Shown: positions 41,152-50,952 of the stretch, one piece after another
Numbering within the stretch: the first letter of the stretch is position 1
Layout of the letters: every line of letters begins with the position of its first letter
From: Pseudomonadota bacterium
GTDB taxonomy: Bacteria; Pseudomonadota; Alphaproteobacteria; Rickettsiales; SXRF01
DNA length: 64,000 bases
Direction: 5' to 3'
Assembly: GCA_963205195.1 (NCBI GenBank)
Contig: CAUJHR010000010.1
Coordinates: 1-64,000 of the forward strand
Notes under the pieces: generated by a model
The model's database searches: none
Told to the model about the DNA's origin: nothing
The model's input: the letters and a program-made list of their open reading frames with translations, nothing else
Position numbers and translations under genes: made by a program

Positions 41152-44100
41152 ACGTACTGACATAAAATCAATTTTAATAATCGGCGCAGGGCCGATAGTG
41201 ATCGGACAGGCCTGCGAGTTTGACTATTCAGGAAGCCAGGCTTGCAAGGTTCTGCGCGCAGAAGGATATAGGGTAATATTGGTCAATTCCAACCCAGCAA
41301 CGATCATGACCGACCCTGATCTTGCCGACGCAACTTACATAGAACCCATAACCCCGGAGATGGTGGAAAAAATTATCGCCAAGGAAAAACCTGATGCGCT
41401 GTTGCCGACAATGGGCGGACAAACCGCGCTTAACTGTGCCAAGGCTCTGGCCGAATCGGGCGTGCTTAAAAAATATAATGTCGAGCTGATCGGTGCAAAA
41501 CTGGATTCAATAAATAAAGCCGAAGACCGCCAGCTATTCAATGATGCGATGAAAAAGATCGGGCTGGAAGTTCCAAAGAACGCAGTTGTAAAATCTCTCG
41601 ATGAAGCTCGCAAGGCCATGGAATATGTCGGGCTTCCAGCCATCATACGCCCGTCCTTCACCATGGGCGGCGCGGGCGGCGGTATCGCCTATAACCGCGA
41701 AGAATTCGAACAGATCATCACCAGCGGTCTTGATGCTTCCCCCATAGGCGAAGTGTTGATCGACGAATCAGTACTTGGCTGGAAAGAATTTGAGATGGAG
41801 GTGGTTCGCGACAAAGCCGATAACTGCATCATAATCTGCTCAATTGAAAACTTAGACCCAATGGGCGTGCATACCGGCGACTCTATAACCGTCGCCCCTG
41901 CGCTTACGCTCACCGATAAAGAATACCAGAATATGCGTAACGCAAGCTTTGCGGTGCTGCGCGAGATCGGTGTGGATACTGGCGGTTCCAACGTTCAGTT
42001 CGCAGTGAATCCTGTTGATGGCCGCATGATCGTGATCGAGATGAACCCGCGTGTTTCTCGCTCCTCCGCGCTTGCCTCAAAAGCTACCGGATTTCCGATT
42101 GCCAAGGTAGCGGCCAAGCTTGCTGTTGGTTATACGCTCGATGAAATATTAAATGATGTTACCAAAGTAACTCCCGCATCTTTTGAGCCGACCATAGATT
42201 ATGTGGTAGTGAAAATTCCACGTTTCACTTTTGAAAAATTCCCCGGCTCGGAACCTATACTGACCACCGCCATGAAATCGGTTGGCGAATCAATGGCGAT
42301 GGGCCGCAATTTTAAAGAAGCTTTGCAAAAAGCGCTGCGCTCTCTGGAAACCGGACTTACTGGGCTTAACGAAGTTGAAATTAAAGATGCCGATACAGCG
42401 CGCTCGGAACTCTCGCGCCCAACTCCTGACCGTTTGCTGGTTGCCGCCCAAGCCCTGCGCCTTGGCGTTACAGTTGAAGAAATTTGTTCCATTGCCAAAT
42501 ACGACCCGTGGTTCATGCGTGAGCTTTCCGAAATAGTGCAGATGGCAGAAAAATTAAAAACCGGGAATATTGAATCGCTGCTTTACCCAGCAAAGCATAT
42601 TGGGTTTTCTGACGCAAGGATAGCACAGCTTACTGCTAAGCCGATAAATGATATCCGCAAACTCCGCCATAAACTCGGCATCCATCCCGTCTATAAACGC
42701 GTCGATACATGCGCGGCTGAATTTGATTCCGACACTCCTTATATGTATTCAACCTACGAAGGCATGAATGCCGAGTGCGAATCACGCCCCACCGACAAAG
42801 AAAAAATTATCATATTGGGCGGCGGGCCTAACCGCATCGGGCAAGGCATTGAGTTTGATTATTGCTGTGTACACGCCGCTTACGCGCTGCGTGACGCTGG
42901 TTACGAAACTATCATGGTCAACTGCAACCCGGAAACCGTTTCCACCGATTACGACACTTCCGACAGGCTTTATTTCGAGCCGCTGACCGCCGAGGATGTT
43001 TTCGAGATAATCCACACCGAAAAGAAAAACGGCAAGGTAAAAGGCGTGATCGTCCAGTTCGGCGGCCAGACCCCGCTCAAGCTTGCGCGTGCGCTTGAAG
43101 CAGAGTTCGGCAAGGATATAATAATCGGCACTTCGCCAGATTCCATTGACCTCGCTGAAGACCGAGACCGCTTCCGTGAGCTGGTAGAAAAACTGGGGCT
43201 AAAACAACCCAAAAGCGGCATTGGCCGGAGTATATCAGAAGTGCTCGCCGAGTCCGATAATGTTGGTTTTCCGCTTCTGGTACGCCCTTCTTATGTGCTG
43301 GGTGGCCGTGCAATGAAAATAATTTACGACAGGACAACGCTTGAGCAATATGTCGGCGAGATAATAAAAATGTTCGGCGACGGGCCGATACTCGTCGATT
43401 CCTATTTGCAGGATGCAACCGAACTCGATGTCGATTGCCTGCGCGACAAAGATGGTAATACATTCGTAGCCGGAATCATGCAGCATATAGAAGAAGCTGG
43501 GATTCACTCCGGCGATTCAGCCTGCTCGCTGCCGGCTTATTCACTCAATGATAAAATCCTCTCTGAAATTAAAAAACAGGCTGAGTCGCTTGCCGGTGCT
43601 TTGAATGTAGTCGGACTTATGAACGTTCAGTTCGCGGTGAAGGATGGAGAAATTTACCTGATCGAAGTAAACCCCCGCGCCAGCCGCACGGTTCCTTTCG
43701 TTGCAAAATCCATCGGCGTCCCTATAGCAAAGATCGCGGCGCGTTTAATGGCTGGTGCAAGCCTGAAAGATTTTAATATAAGCCACAAAACCATTTCACA
43801 TGTCTGCGTAAAAGAAGCTGTATTCCCATTCGCGCGTTTCGCAGGTGTCGATGTAATACTTGGTCCGGAAATGAAATCAACCGGCGAAGCAATGGGTATA
43901 GATTCCGATTTCCCGCGTGCGTTTGCCAAGTCGCAACTCTCGGCTGGCAGCACCATCCCTAAAGGCGGCACTGTTTTCGTATCGGTCAAAGAATCCGACA
44001 AGGCTTCCGTAACCCCTGCGATACGCGAACTTGCAGGGCTTGGCTTTTCTATAATCGCCACCCGCGGGACAGCGCGCTATTTAAATGAAAATGGAATAAA

Positions 44101-44368
44101 AGTTGAAGTAGTAAACAAGGTCCGCGAAGGCAGGCCGCATATTGTTGACATGCTTAAAGACGGAAAGATCGCGCTGGTTTTAAATACCACCGAGGGCGGC
44201 CAGTCAGTTGCCGATTCGTTTTCCATCCGCCGCACTTCCTTGCTTGGAAAAATTCCTTACTACACCACCATTGCCGGGGCAAAAGCCATAGCCAGCGCCA
44301 TATCCTCCATTAATAATGGGGGGGGGCTTGACGTACGTTCAATACAATCGTACTTTAGCAATAATTAA
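41144..44368 (+). CDS. carB: Carbamoyl-phosphate synthase large subunit
   Basis: Two ATP-grasp halves; [36 protein letters not shown]. Confidence 0.99.
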   Translation: MPKRTDIKSILIIGAGPIVIGQACEFDYSGSQACKVLRAEGYRVILVNSNPATIMTDPDLADATYIEPITPEMVEKIIAKEKPDALLPTMGGQTALNCAKALAESGVLKKYNVELIGAKLDSINKAEDRQLFNDAMKKIGLEVPKNAVVKSLDEARKAMEYVGLPAIIRPSFTMGGAGGGIAYNREEFEQIITSGLDASPIGEVLIDESVLGWKEFEMEVVRDKADNCIIICSIENLDPMGVHTGDSITVAPALTLTDKEYQNMRNASFAVLREIGVDTGGSNVQFAVNPVDGRMIVIEMNPRVSRSSALASKATGFPIAKVAAKLAVGYTLDEILNDVTKVTPASFEPTIDYVVVKIPRFTFEKFPGSEPILTTAMKSVGESMAMGRNFKEALQKALRSLETGLTGLNEVEIKDADTARSELSRPTPDRLLVAAQALRLGVTVEEICSIAKYDPWFMRELSEIVQMAEKLKTGNIESLLYPAKHIGFSDARIAQLTAKPINDIRKLRHKLGIHPVYKRVDTCAAEFDSDTPYMYSTYEGMNAECESRPTDKEKIIILGGGPNRIGQGIEFDYCCVHAAYALRDAGYETIMVNCNPETVSTDYDTSDRLYFEPLTAEDVFEIIHTEKKNGKVKGVIVQFGGQTPLKLARALEAEFGKDIIIGTSPDSIDLAEDRDRFRELVEKLGLKQPKSGIGRSISEVLAESDNVGFPLLVRPSYVLGGRAMKIIYDRTTLEQYVGEIIKMFGDGPILVDSYLQDATELDVDCLRDKDGNTFVAGIMQHIEEAGIHSGDSACSLPAYSLNDKILSEIKKQAESLAGALNVVGLMNVQFAVKDGEIYLIEVNPRASRTVPFVAKSIGVPIAKIAARLMAGASLKDFNISHKTISHVCVKEAVFPFARFAGVDVILGPEMKSTGEAMGIDSDFPRAFAKSQLSAGSTIPKGGTVFVSVKESDKASVTPAIRELAGLGFSIIATRGTARYLNENGIKVEVVNKVREGRPHIVDMLKDGKIALVLNTTEGGQSVADSFSIRRTSLLGKIPYYTTIAGAKAIASAISSINNGGGLDVRSIQSYFSNN

Positions 44369-44391
44369 TTCAGAATAACAAGGCACGACAA

Positions 44392-44422
44392 AAGGCTCGC
44401 TTTAGCCTTAGGTTATTTTTTT
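44392..44422 (+). terminator. Putative terminator after carB
   Basis: AAGGCT-CGCTTT-AGCCTT followed by aggttaTTTTTTT. Confidence 0.5.
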
Positions 44423-44445
44423 GCTGCGACACAGAGGAGAAGACA

Positions 44446-44919
44446 ATGGAAAAATTCCCTATAACCACCGCAGGATATGCGCGCCTGGAAGCAGAACTAA
44501 AGCAACGCAAATCGGTTGACCGCCCTGCTATAATCGAGGCGATTTCCGAAGCCCGCGCCCATGGCGACCTGAAAGAAAATGCTGAATACCACGCAGCGAA
44601 AGAAAAACAGAGCTTCATTGAAGGCCGCATCAAAGAGCTGGAAGCCGTAATTTCCCGCGCTGATGTTATTGATGTAAAATCACTTGCCTGCGACACAGTA
44701 AAATTCGGCGCCACCGTAAAACTGGTTGATGAAGACAGCGAGGAAGAAAGTAAATACCAGATCGTCGGAGAACATGAAGCCGATATAAACCAGCGCCTTA
44801 TTTCAATAACCGCCCCTATAGCCCGCGCACTGATCGGCAAGAAAAAAGGTGATTCAATTGAGGTCAAAACCCCAAAAGGAGGCCGCAATTACGAGATACT
44901 GGAAATTAAATACGTTTGA
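44446..44919 (+). CDS. greA: Transcription elongation factor GreA
   Basis: [50 protein letters not shown]. Confidence 0.97.
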   Translation: MEKFPITTAGYARLEAELKQRKSVDRPAIIEAISEARAHGDLKENAEYHAAKEKQSFIEGRIKELEAVISRADVIDVKSLACDTVKFGATVKLVDEDSEEESKYQIVGEHEADINQRLISITAPIARALIGKKKGDSIEVKTPKGGRNYEILEIKYV

Positions 44920-44933
44920 TATTTTATTTCCTT

Positions 44934-45009
44934 GTCATTCCCGCGCAGGCGGGAATCTCTCTATAGTTTACCCCAAGAATTAATAGGGATTCCTGCTTTC
45001 GCAGGAATG
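44934..45009. repeat. Intergenic double-hairpin repeat (GTCATTCCCGCGCAGGCGGGAATC ... GATTCCTGCTTTCGCAGGAATG)
   Basis: ATTCCCGC/GCGGGAAT (44937-44956) and ATTCCTGC/GCAGGAAT (44989-45008). Confidence 0.85.
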
Positions 45010-45016
45010 GCAAACT

Positions 45017-45334
45017 CTAAAGCTCGTTTATCTTTGCAGCTACTATAAAATCATTCTTGTGCAATCCGCCTACATCATGGGTCATTAGGCGCACCTTCAC
45101 ATAACCCCAGCCAAAATTAATATCGGGGTGGTGGTTTTCCTCCTGCGCGATTTTGGCTATTTTACCCGCAAGGGCAAATGCATTGTCAAAATCAGGGAAT
45201 GTAAATTTACGGAATATAGCAGTGCCGCCATGCGCGAGCGCCCAGCCTGGAACCTGCCCTAACATTGACTTGGCATCCTTTTCATTTATGGCTTCACCAT
45301 TTTTTGTGGATGAGCATTTTTGTTTTGCGAGCAT
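45017..45334 (-). CDS. phhB: 4a-hydroxytetrahydrobiopterin dehydratase
   Basis: FRKFTFPDFDNAFALAGKIAKIAQEENHHPDINFGWGYVKVRLMTHDVGGLHKNDF. Confidence 0.93.
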   Translation of the reverse strand: MLAKQKCSSTKNGEAINEKDAKSMLGQVPGWALAHGGTAIFRKFTFPDFDNAFALAGKIAKIAQEENHHPDINFGWGYVKVRLMTHDVGGLHKNDFIVAAKINEL

Positions 45335-45472
45335 ACTATTTCCCTGATTGGCATTAGAATTGCATTAAATTTGTTATCCACTTTATATCAATAAAAAATA
45401 GATGGATATAAGAGAAAAAATAAGTTACATTCCTTCAAACTAGGTAATATTTACCCATAAGGCATAAAATTC

Positions 45473-45883
45473 ATGAATTTTGAGAACATACCATTATTTA
45501 GCGTAATGAAATCCAAGATGGGTTATATGTCCGAGCGCCAAAGCGTCCTTGCCCAGAATATTGCTAATGCAGACACACCGGGCTACCAGGCACTTGATGT
45601 AGAAGCCCCGAATTTTAAAAAATCACTTATGCACTCAAGCCAGCAATTACAGATGCGCGCAACTGACAGCAAACATTTCAGCGGCGCCAGAACTTCCGCT
45701 TCCGCCACCCGCATAATACACCGCGATTCAACTTATGAACGCAACCCAAGTGGCAATAATGTTGCCATAGAAGAGGAAATGTCAAAAGTTGCTGCAAACC
45801 AGGCTGAATACCAGAAGGTTCTAAACCTGTACCGGAAATCGGTTGATATGTTCAAAACCGCTATCGGCAAAACTAACGGATAA
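45473..45883 (+). CDS. flgB: Flagellar basal-body rod protein FlgB
   Basis: MGYMSERQSVLAQNIANADTPGYQALD; EEEMSKVAANQAEYQ. Confidence 0.93.
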   Translation: MNFENIPLFSVMKSKMGYMSERQSVLAQNIANADTPGYQALDVEAPNFKKSLMHSSQQLQMRATDSKHFSGARTSASATRIIHRDSTYERNPSGNNVAIEEEMSKVAANQAEYQKVLNLYRKSVDMFKTAIGKTNG

Positions 45884-45895
45884 TAGGAATATATT

Positions 45896-46303
45896 ATGCA
45901 AATATCAGATTCACTTTCAATTTCTGCAGCAGGCATGAAAGCACAGGGTGACCGCCTGCGCGTTGTTTCCGAAAATATTGCTAATGCTGACTCAACCGGG
46001 AAAACACCTGGGGAAGCCCCTTATCGCCGCAAGCTGGTTCTTTTCCAAAATAGCCTTGATAAGGAATTAGGCATCAATACTGTAAAAGTTTCAGCACGTA
46101 CGCATGACATGTCAGAATTCCGCAAAAAATATGATCCCAATCATCCAGCTGCCGACGTACAGGGTTATGTACTTTATCCCAATGTTAACAGCATAGTGGA
46201 AATGATGGATATGCGCGAAGCGCGGCGCGGCTATGAAGCCAACCTTAATATGGTAGAAGTATCAAAATCTATGTTGTCGCGCACTATTGATTTGCTAAGG
46301 TAA
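45896..46303 (+). CDS. flgC: Flagellar basal-body rod protein FlgC
   Basis: SISAAGMKAQGDRLRVVSENIANADSTG; EMMDMREARRGYEANLN. Confidence 0.96.
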   Translation: MQISDSLSISAAGMKAQGDRLRVVSENIANADSTGKTPGEAPYRRKLVLFQNSLDKELGINTVKVSARTHDMSEFRKKYDPNHPAADVQGYVLYPNVNSIVEMMDMREARRGYEANLNMVEVSKSMLSRTIDLLR

Positions 46304-46340
46304 AAATTATATAATAAGCGCCTAAGCTAAAGGGTAAATT

Positions 46341-46658
46341 ATGAGTATCGACGCATTATCAGCCGCAAATGCCTATCGCAGCCAGCTAAAGCTGCAAAGC
46401 GATATTACGGATGCTCCGGTTCAGGAAGAAGCAAACAAATCCTCTTTTTCCAATTTAGTCAAAGAAGGCCTGGAAAGCGCAATTGGCGCTCAGAGCAAAA
46501 GCGAATCCATGAAAATGGATTCCCTTACCACCGGGAAAGTTGACCTTGCCGATTTAGTTACTGCAGTTACCAATGCTGAGCTGTCCCTAAATACGGTTAT
46601 AGCTGTGCGCGATAAAGTCATCGGCGCGTATCAGGACATAATCCGCATGCCAATGTAA
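46341..46658 (+). CDS. fliE: Flagellar hook-basal body protein FliE
   Basis: FSNLVKEGLESA...VDLADLVTAVTNAELSLNTVIAVRDKVIGAYQDIIRMPM. Confidence 0.93.
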   Translation: MSIDALSAANAYRSQLKLQSDITDAPVQEEANKSSFSNLVKEGLESAIGAQSKSESMKMDSLTTGKVDLADLVTAVTNAELSLNTVIAVRDKVIGAYQDIIRMPM

Positions 46659-46661
46659 TAT

Positions 46662-46694
46662 AAAAAGCATACTGAGCGAAGCGAAGGGCTTTTT
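46662..46694. repeat. REP-like hairpin between fliE and fliQ containing ACTGAGCGAAGCGAAG
   Basis: AAAAAGC (46662-46668) / GCTTTTT (46688-46694). Confidence 0.55.
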
Positions 46695-46706
46695 AGGATA
46701 AGGTTT

Positions 46707-46973
46707 ATGGAAACAGCTGAAGTATTGGAAGTAATGCGTGATGCTATATATGTGCTTATACTTATATCAGCGCCTATGATGATAGTTGCGCTGATAGTAG
46801 GCCTTATAATAGCAATTATACAGGCATTGACACAAATTCAGGAAGCAACCCTTACATTTGTTCCCAAAGTTCTTGCCATGCTGGTCGTATTGGTTTTGAC
46901 ACTGCCTTACATGGTCGACCAGCTTACCAGCCTGAATAATCGTTTATATGACCGTATAGTCCATATCGAATGA
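46707..46973 (+). CDS. fliQ: Flagellar export protein FliQ
   Basis: LILISAPMMIVALIVGLIIAIIQALTQIQEATLTFVPKVLAMLVVL. Confidence 0.95.
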   Translation: METAEVLEVMRDAIYVLILISAPMMIVALIVGLIIAIIQALTQIQEATLTFVPKVLAMLVVLVLTLPYMVDQLTSLNNRLYDRIVHIE

Positions 46974-47825
46974 TTATTTTGAAGCCATAAGCTCGTAAGC
47001 CTGAGCTAAGCGGCAGAAGGTTGCGACATCCAGCACCTCTGCGCGCAATGTGCCATCAATAACTGCTTTTTCCAGCAATTCCTCAACCGGTACGCCTAAC
47101 TGCTTTAATGCCGAACGCAACATCTTTCTCCTTTGCCCGAAAGCAGCAGCCACTACTTTTTCCAAAGCCTCTTTGGAAACCGGGAATAATGGTTTTTCCC
47201 TTGGGGTAATCGTTATGACAGCGGAATGAACTTTAGGAGGCGGAGAAAATGCGCCTGGCGGTAGTTGGAAATCATAGCGGCATTCGCATAAAAATTGGCT
47301 CATTACCGAAAGCCTGCCATACTCACTGGTATCGGGTGCTGCAATAATTCGTTGCGCCACTTCATCTTGGAACATCAATGTTAGTGAGCTATAGGCCGCC
47401 CTCCCATGCACAGCAATGTCATCCAGCCAGTTAAGCAGCATCAAAGTCCCGACATTATAAGGCAGGTTGGCAACTATCCTGCGCGGTGCGGGAACCTGCT
47501 CAAGCAAATTCACCTTAAGCGCATCCGCCTGCAGGATTTTAAGCCTGCCATCCCCATAAGCAGATGATAATTCCTGCATGATAGAGATACAGCGTTCATC
47601 TTTTTCTACAACGGTTAAGCTTTTTGCACCATTATTGAGCAAGGAACGGGTAAGGCCTCCTGGCCCCGGACCAACTTCAATAATATTGTGATTTTTCAAA
47701 TCACCAGCATAAAGAGCTATCTTATCAGTAATCCCGCTATCCAATAGGAAATGCTGCCCCAATGACTTGCGGGTAAATAAGCCGTGTTGAGTAATCACAT
47801 CTTTAAGGGCTGGCAGATTTGGCAT
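46974..47825 (-). CDS. rsmA: 16S rRNA (adenine1518/1519-N6) dimethyltransferase
   Basis: KSLGQHFLLDSGITDKI; VEVGPGPGGLTRSLL; VANLPYNVGT. Confidence 0.96.
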   Translation of the reverse strand: MPNLPALKDVITQHGLFTRKSLGQHFLLDSGITDKIALYAGDLKNHNIIEVGPGPGGLTRSLLNNGAKSLTVVEKDERCISIMQELSSAYGDGRLKILQADALKVNLLEQVPAPRRIVANLPYNVGTLMLLNWLDDIAVHGRAAYSSLTLMFQDEVAQRIIAAPDTSEYGRLSVMSQFLCECRYDFQLPPGAFSPPPKVHSAVITITPREKPLFPVSKEALEKVVAAAFGQRRKMLRSALKQLGVPVEELLEKAVIDGTLRAEVLDVATFCRLAQAYELMASK

Positions 47826-47946
47826 ATTAATAGTTATTATACAATATATTATGAAATATCAAATGTTACAAATTCACTTTAATAAATATTTAACAATATT
47901 ATTGTCCTGCTTATGTTAAACTATAGCCATATTAAAGGAATTTCCT

Positions 47947-48855
47947 ATGGTTGATAGTAAAAAAGCTCCCTTCATACCTGATGAAAAGCAACAGTTAGTG
48001 ATCGAGTCTGCAAGGAAATGGGCCATAGCTGTGTTTGCCCACGATGAATTTATTAAAGAAAATCCTGATATATCAAAAAAAGAAGTTCGTGATCTGACTT
48101 TAAAAAATAAAAATCCGCTGAAGGAAGCAGCAGACGCAAAAATTCCCAACAGCGTAATATACCAAACATTGAATGACACAAATCAAGCCCTTAAATCTGG
48201 AGAATTACGCACGGAAGTTGAAGAATTAAAAGCTTCCTATCTCAATCAAGTAACTCCCAAACAATATCCAGCCGTCTTAGCAGCAAAAGAGAAAGATGCC
48301 TCCCCTCTGCCTGATAAAGAATCTAAAGCCGATTATAAAACTACTCCAAATACAGCTAAAGTTGAAACTCCACTAAATCCCGAAGAAAAGGAAGCAATTG
48401 AAAAAGTAAAAGCCTTTGCCAAGGAATATGAATTAAGATATGCCGCCGTCACAGGCCTGACAAAGGATAATCCTGCGCTGGTTCAAGCAAATCCGAACAA
48501 AATAATGGAATATATGGCAATTCCAAATCCTATCGATGCACTTGATCCTCGCAACCCATTGGCAGGCAAGCTTAAAAAAGCTTATAATGAGGCAATAGAG
48601 AATACGAAGGGGGAAATCGAAGGAGGCAGGCATGACAAAACAATAGAAAATATGAAAAAAAATTTATTGGATAGTTTCACTCCTAAATTACAAAAATCTG
48701 AAATCGAAGGCGTCAATTTACCTGATCATGTTAAAGGAGCAGCTCGCGAAGAAGGCCTTAAATTGTTGAGCAATCTCAGGGAATCGGGAGTAAATCCAGA
48801 AGCAGCGGATATTAGGCAGCAAACTGCAAACAGGAGCAATTTAGGGTTAGGTTAG
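47947..48855 (+). CDS. Hypothetical charged soluble protein with apparent internal duplication
   Basis: 302 aa, good start context; no family recognised. Confidence 0.7.
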   Translation: MVDSKKAPFIPDEKQQLVIESARKWAIAVFAHDEFIKENPDISKKEVRDLTLKNKNPLKEAADAKIPNSVIYQTLNDTNQALKSGELRTEVEELKASYLNQVTPKQYPAVLAAKEKDASPLPDKESKADYKTTPNTAKVETPLNPEEKEAIEKVKAFAKEYELRYAAVTGLTKDNPALVQANPNKIMEYMAIPNPIDALDPRNPLAGKLKKAYNEAIENTKGEIEGGRHDKTIENMKKNLLDSFTPKLQKSEIEGVNLPDHVKGAAREEGLKLLSNLRESGVNPEAADIRQQTANRSNLGLG

Positions 48856-48922
48856 ATCCTTATTTAAGTTGCCATTATCAGCCGGAGCTATAGAGTAAAT
48901 CCACAACTGTGGAAGAATCTGC

Positions 48923-49858
48923 ATGGATAAAGCATTATTAGTCGTATCTGCGCTTTTGATCAGCGCTGCGTTCGGTGGCCGCTGGAGCTTTATATCGAGT
49001 TACCTGGAATCTAAAAATATCCCTGATCCCTGGCAATTAGCAACAAAATCCCTGCGCGATACTGAAAGAAAGTTAAACAGGCCAACCCTTAAACCCGCCG
49101 AGCAGAACTTCCGCGGTACCATACTTACCATGCTGGCACTTGCGGTAAGCTTGATATTTGGTCTTCTGTTCAGCATTATATTCAACCATTTTATTTTCGC
49201 ACTTGTTTTACTGGTCTTATCCCTACCAGCAGGAAACAGCTGGCATAAAGCCAACACTATAAAAAAGCAGCTTCAGATTGGTAATCTTCCTGCTGCCCGC
49301 GCCCAATTGGACAAAACCCCGTTCCTCTACCATGCGGTTATGGATGCCGGTTCGCTGGCACGCTCAGCAATAGAATATCTGTCCGTGCAGTTTTCCGAGA
49401 AGATTTTATCACTGATATTCTGGTTCATGCTGCTTGGAGTGCCTGGATTATTCGCAAGCCTTGCCATAAATATTTTGCAGGAGACACTATCAGGGCCTGA
49501 GAATAAACCATTTGGGAAAACCGCACGCGACATACAGCTTTTCGTAAATTATATACCTGCAAGGATCGCAGCGATTTTATGGGTCTTAACAGTATATTTC
49601 CTGCCTAGCGGCAATGGCTATTCTCTGGCAAATAAAATCTCAAAAGACATGCCGTCAGCACCTCCCAACTATTTAGCCGTCCTTTGCGCCGCATATGCTT
49701 TAAATCTGACACTGGGCGGAAGGACTTCTCCTTACGTGAGCGATAAATGGGTAGGAAGCGGGAAAATAGAAGCAGGAACTGCTGACATAACCCGCGCCCA
49801 GTTCATTTTTACACTTCAATGTTTATTTATTTTTGTCGGGCTTGGCTTTTTTATTTAG
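48923..49858 (+). CDS. Divergent CobD/CbiB-like membrane protein
   Basis: ARSAIEYLSVQFSEKILSLIFWFMLLGVPGLFASLAINIL...FGKTARDIQLFVNYIPARIAAILW; multi-TM. Confidence 0.65.
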   Translation: MDKALLVVSALLISAAFGGRWSFISSYLESKNIPDPWQLATKSLRDTERKLNRPTLKPAEQNFRGTILTMLALAVSLIFGLLFSIIFNHFIFALVLLVLSLPAGNSWHKANTIKKQLQIGNLPAARAQLDKTPFLYHAVMDAGSLARSAIEYLSVQFSEKILSLIFWFMLLGVPGLFASLAINILQETLSGPENKPFGKTARDIQLFVNYIPARIAAILWVLTVYFLPSGNGYSLANKISKDMPSAPPNYLAVLCAAYALNLTLGGRTSPYVSDKWVGSGKIEAGTADITRAQFIFTLQCLFIFVGLGFFI

Positions 49859-50944
49859 CATTTCTATCATATGTGTATTTTTATCCGCAGAGCCCTTTAA
49901 ATTTTTCTTAACTGACCCGCACAGGAATTTATCATGAATATCAAGAGTTGATTTCTTCCCAATATTTGCCCAATTTTCCTTAAGCCATTTATCCGCTGCC
50001 TCATAACCAATCTTGTGAAGGTGCTGGAAAAAATCCCAGTCGGCATTCATCTTGCTTGAAGCATTCAGCGATTTCATTTCCTCCGGCGAATAAATAAGGT
50101 GCATACGCATATCTTTATATTCCTTATCCGAAAGCTTCCCCGTATGGATAAGTTTTGAAACAAAACTTATAGCACGCATTTCCGCAGTCAGGCTTGAATT
50201 GAAAGTTATTTCATTCAGCCGGTTGATTATCTCGCTTGCGCTTCTTGGCATAACTTCCTTATGCAGCGGGTTTATCTGCACCAACACCACGTCTTCACTG
50301 CCACAGTTATAAATCAGCGGCCAGATCGCTGGGTTACCCATATAACCGCCATCCCAATATTCCTCGCCGTCGATCACTACCGCCTTGAACAGAAACGGTA
50401 TGCAGGTAGAAGCCATTAGCACATCGACAGTTATTTCATCACAGTGGAAAACCCGTGCTTGTCCGCTTCCAACATGGGTGGCAGAAATATATAATTTTAT
50501 CTTGCTGCAGGCAGACAGTGCATCAGTATCCAGAACCTCCTCGATTATCTGGCGCATAGGATTATAATCGAGTGGATTTAATTCATATGGCGAAAAAACC
50601 CGGCTTAAGAGGTCAAAAAAATGATAGCTCGGCGACAGGTCCATGTTCCATCCGGTAAGCATCCTCTCTATAGGGTTTTTATGCAACGGGCTGTATAAGG
50701 CTGCATCGCTTATGCGCCTCCAGAAATCCGCAAGCATGGCTTGCGCCCCTTTATTTCCGCCTTGCATATAACCATTGACCAGCATAGCGGCATTCATAGC
50801 CCCAGCGCTGGTTCCGCTTATACCTTCAATTATCAGTTTATCTTCTTCCAAAATACGGTCAAGCACACCCCAGGTGTAAGCGCCATGAGCGCCTCCTCCC
50901 TGCAGTGCTAAATTTATTTTTTTAGTATTAATTACAGCGGCCAT
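49823..50944 (-). CDS. Patatin-like phospholipase
   Basis: LALQGGGAHGAYTWGVLDRIL; IEGISGTSAGAMNAA; WDGGYMGNPAIWPLI (DGG). Confidence 0.95.
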   Translation of the reverse strand: MAAVINTKKINLALQGGGAHGAYTWGVLDRILEEDKLIIEGISGTSAGAMNAAMLVNGYMQGGNKGAQAMLADFWRRISDAALYSPLHKNPIERMLTGWNMDLSPSYHFFDLLSRVFSPYELNPLDYNPMRQIIEEVLDTDALSACSKIKLYISATHVGSGQARVFHCDEITVDVLMASTCIPFLFKAVVIDGEEYWDGGYMGNPAIWPLIYNCGSEDVVLVQINPLHKEVMPRSASEIINRLNEITFNSSLTAEMRAISFVSKLIHTGKLSDKEYKDMRMHLIYSPEEMKSLNASSKMNADWDFFQHLHKIGYEAADKWLKENWANIGKKSTLDIHDKFLCGSVKKNLKGSADKNTHMIEMLNKKAKPDKNK

Positions 50945-50952
50945 GGTGCTTC

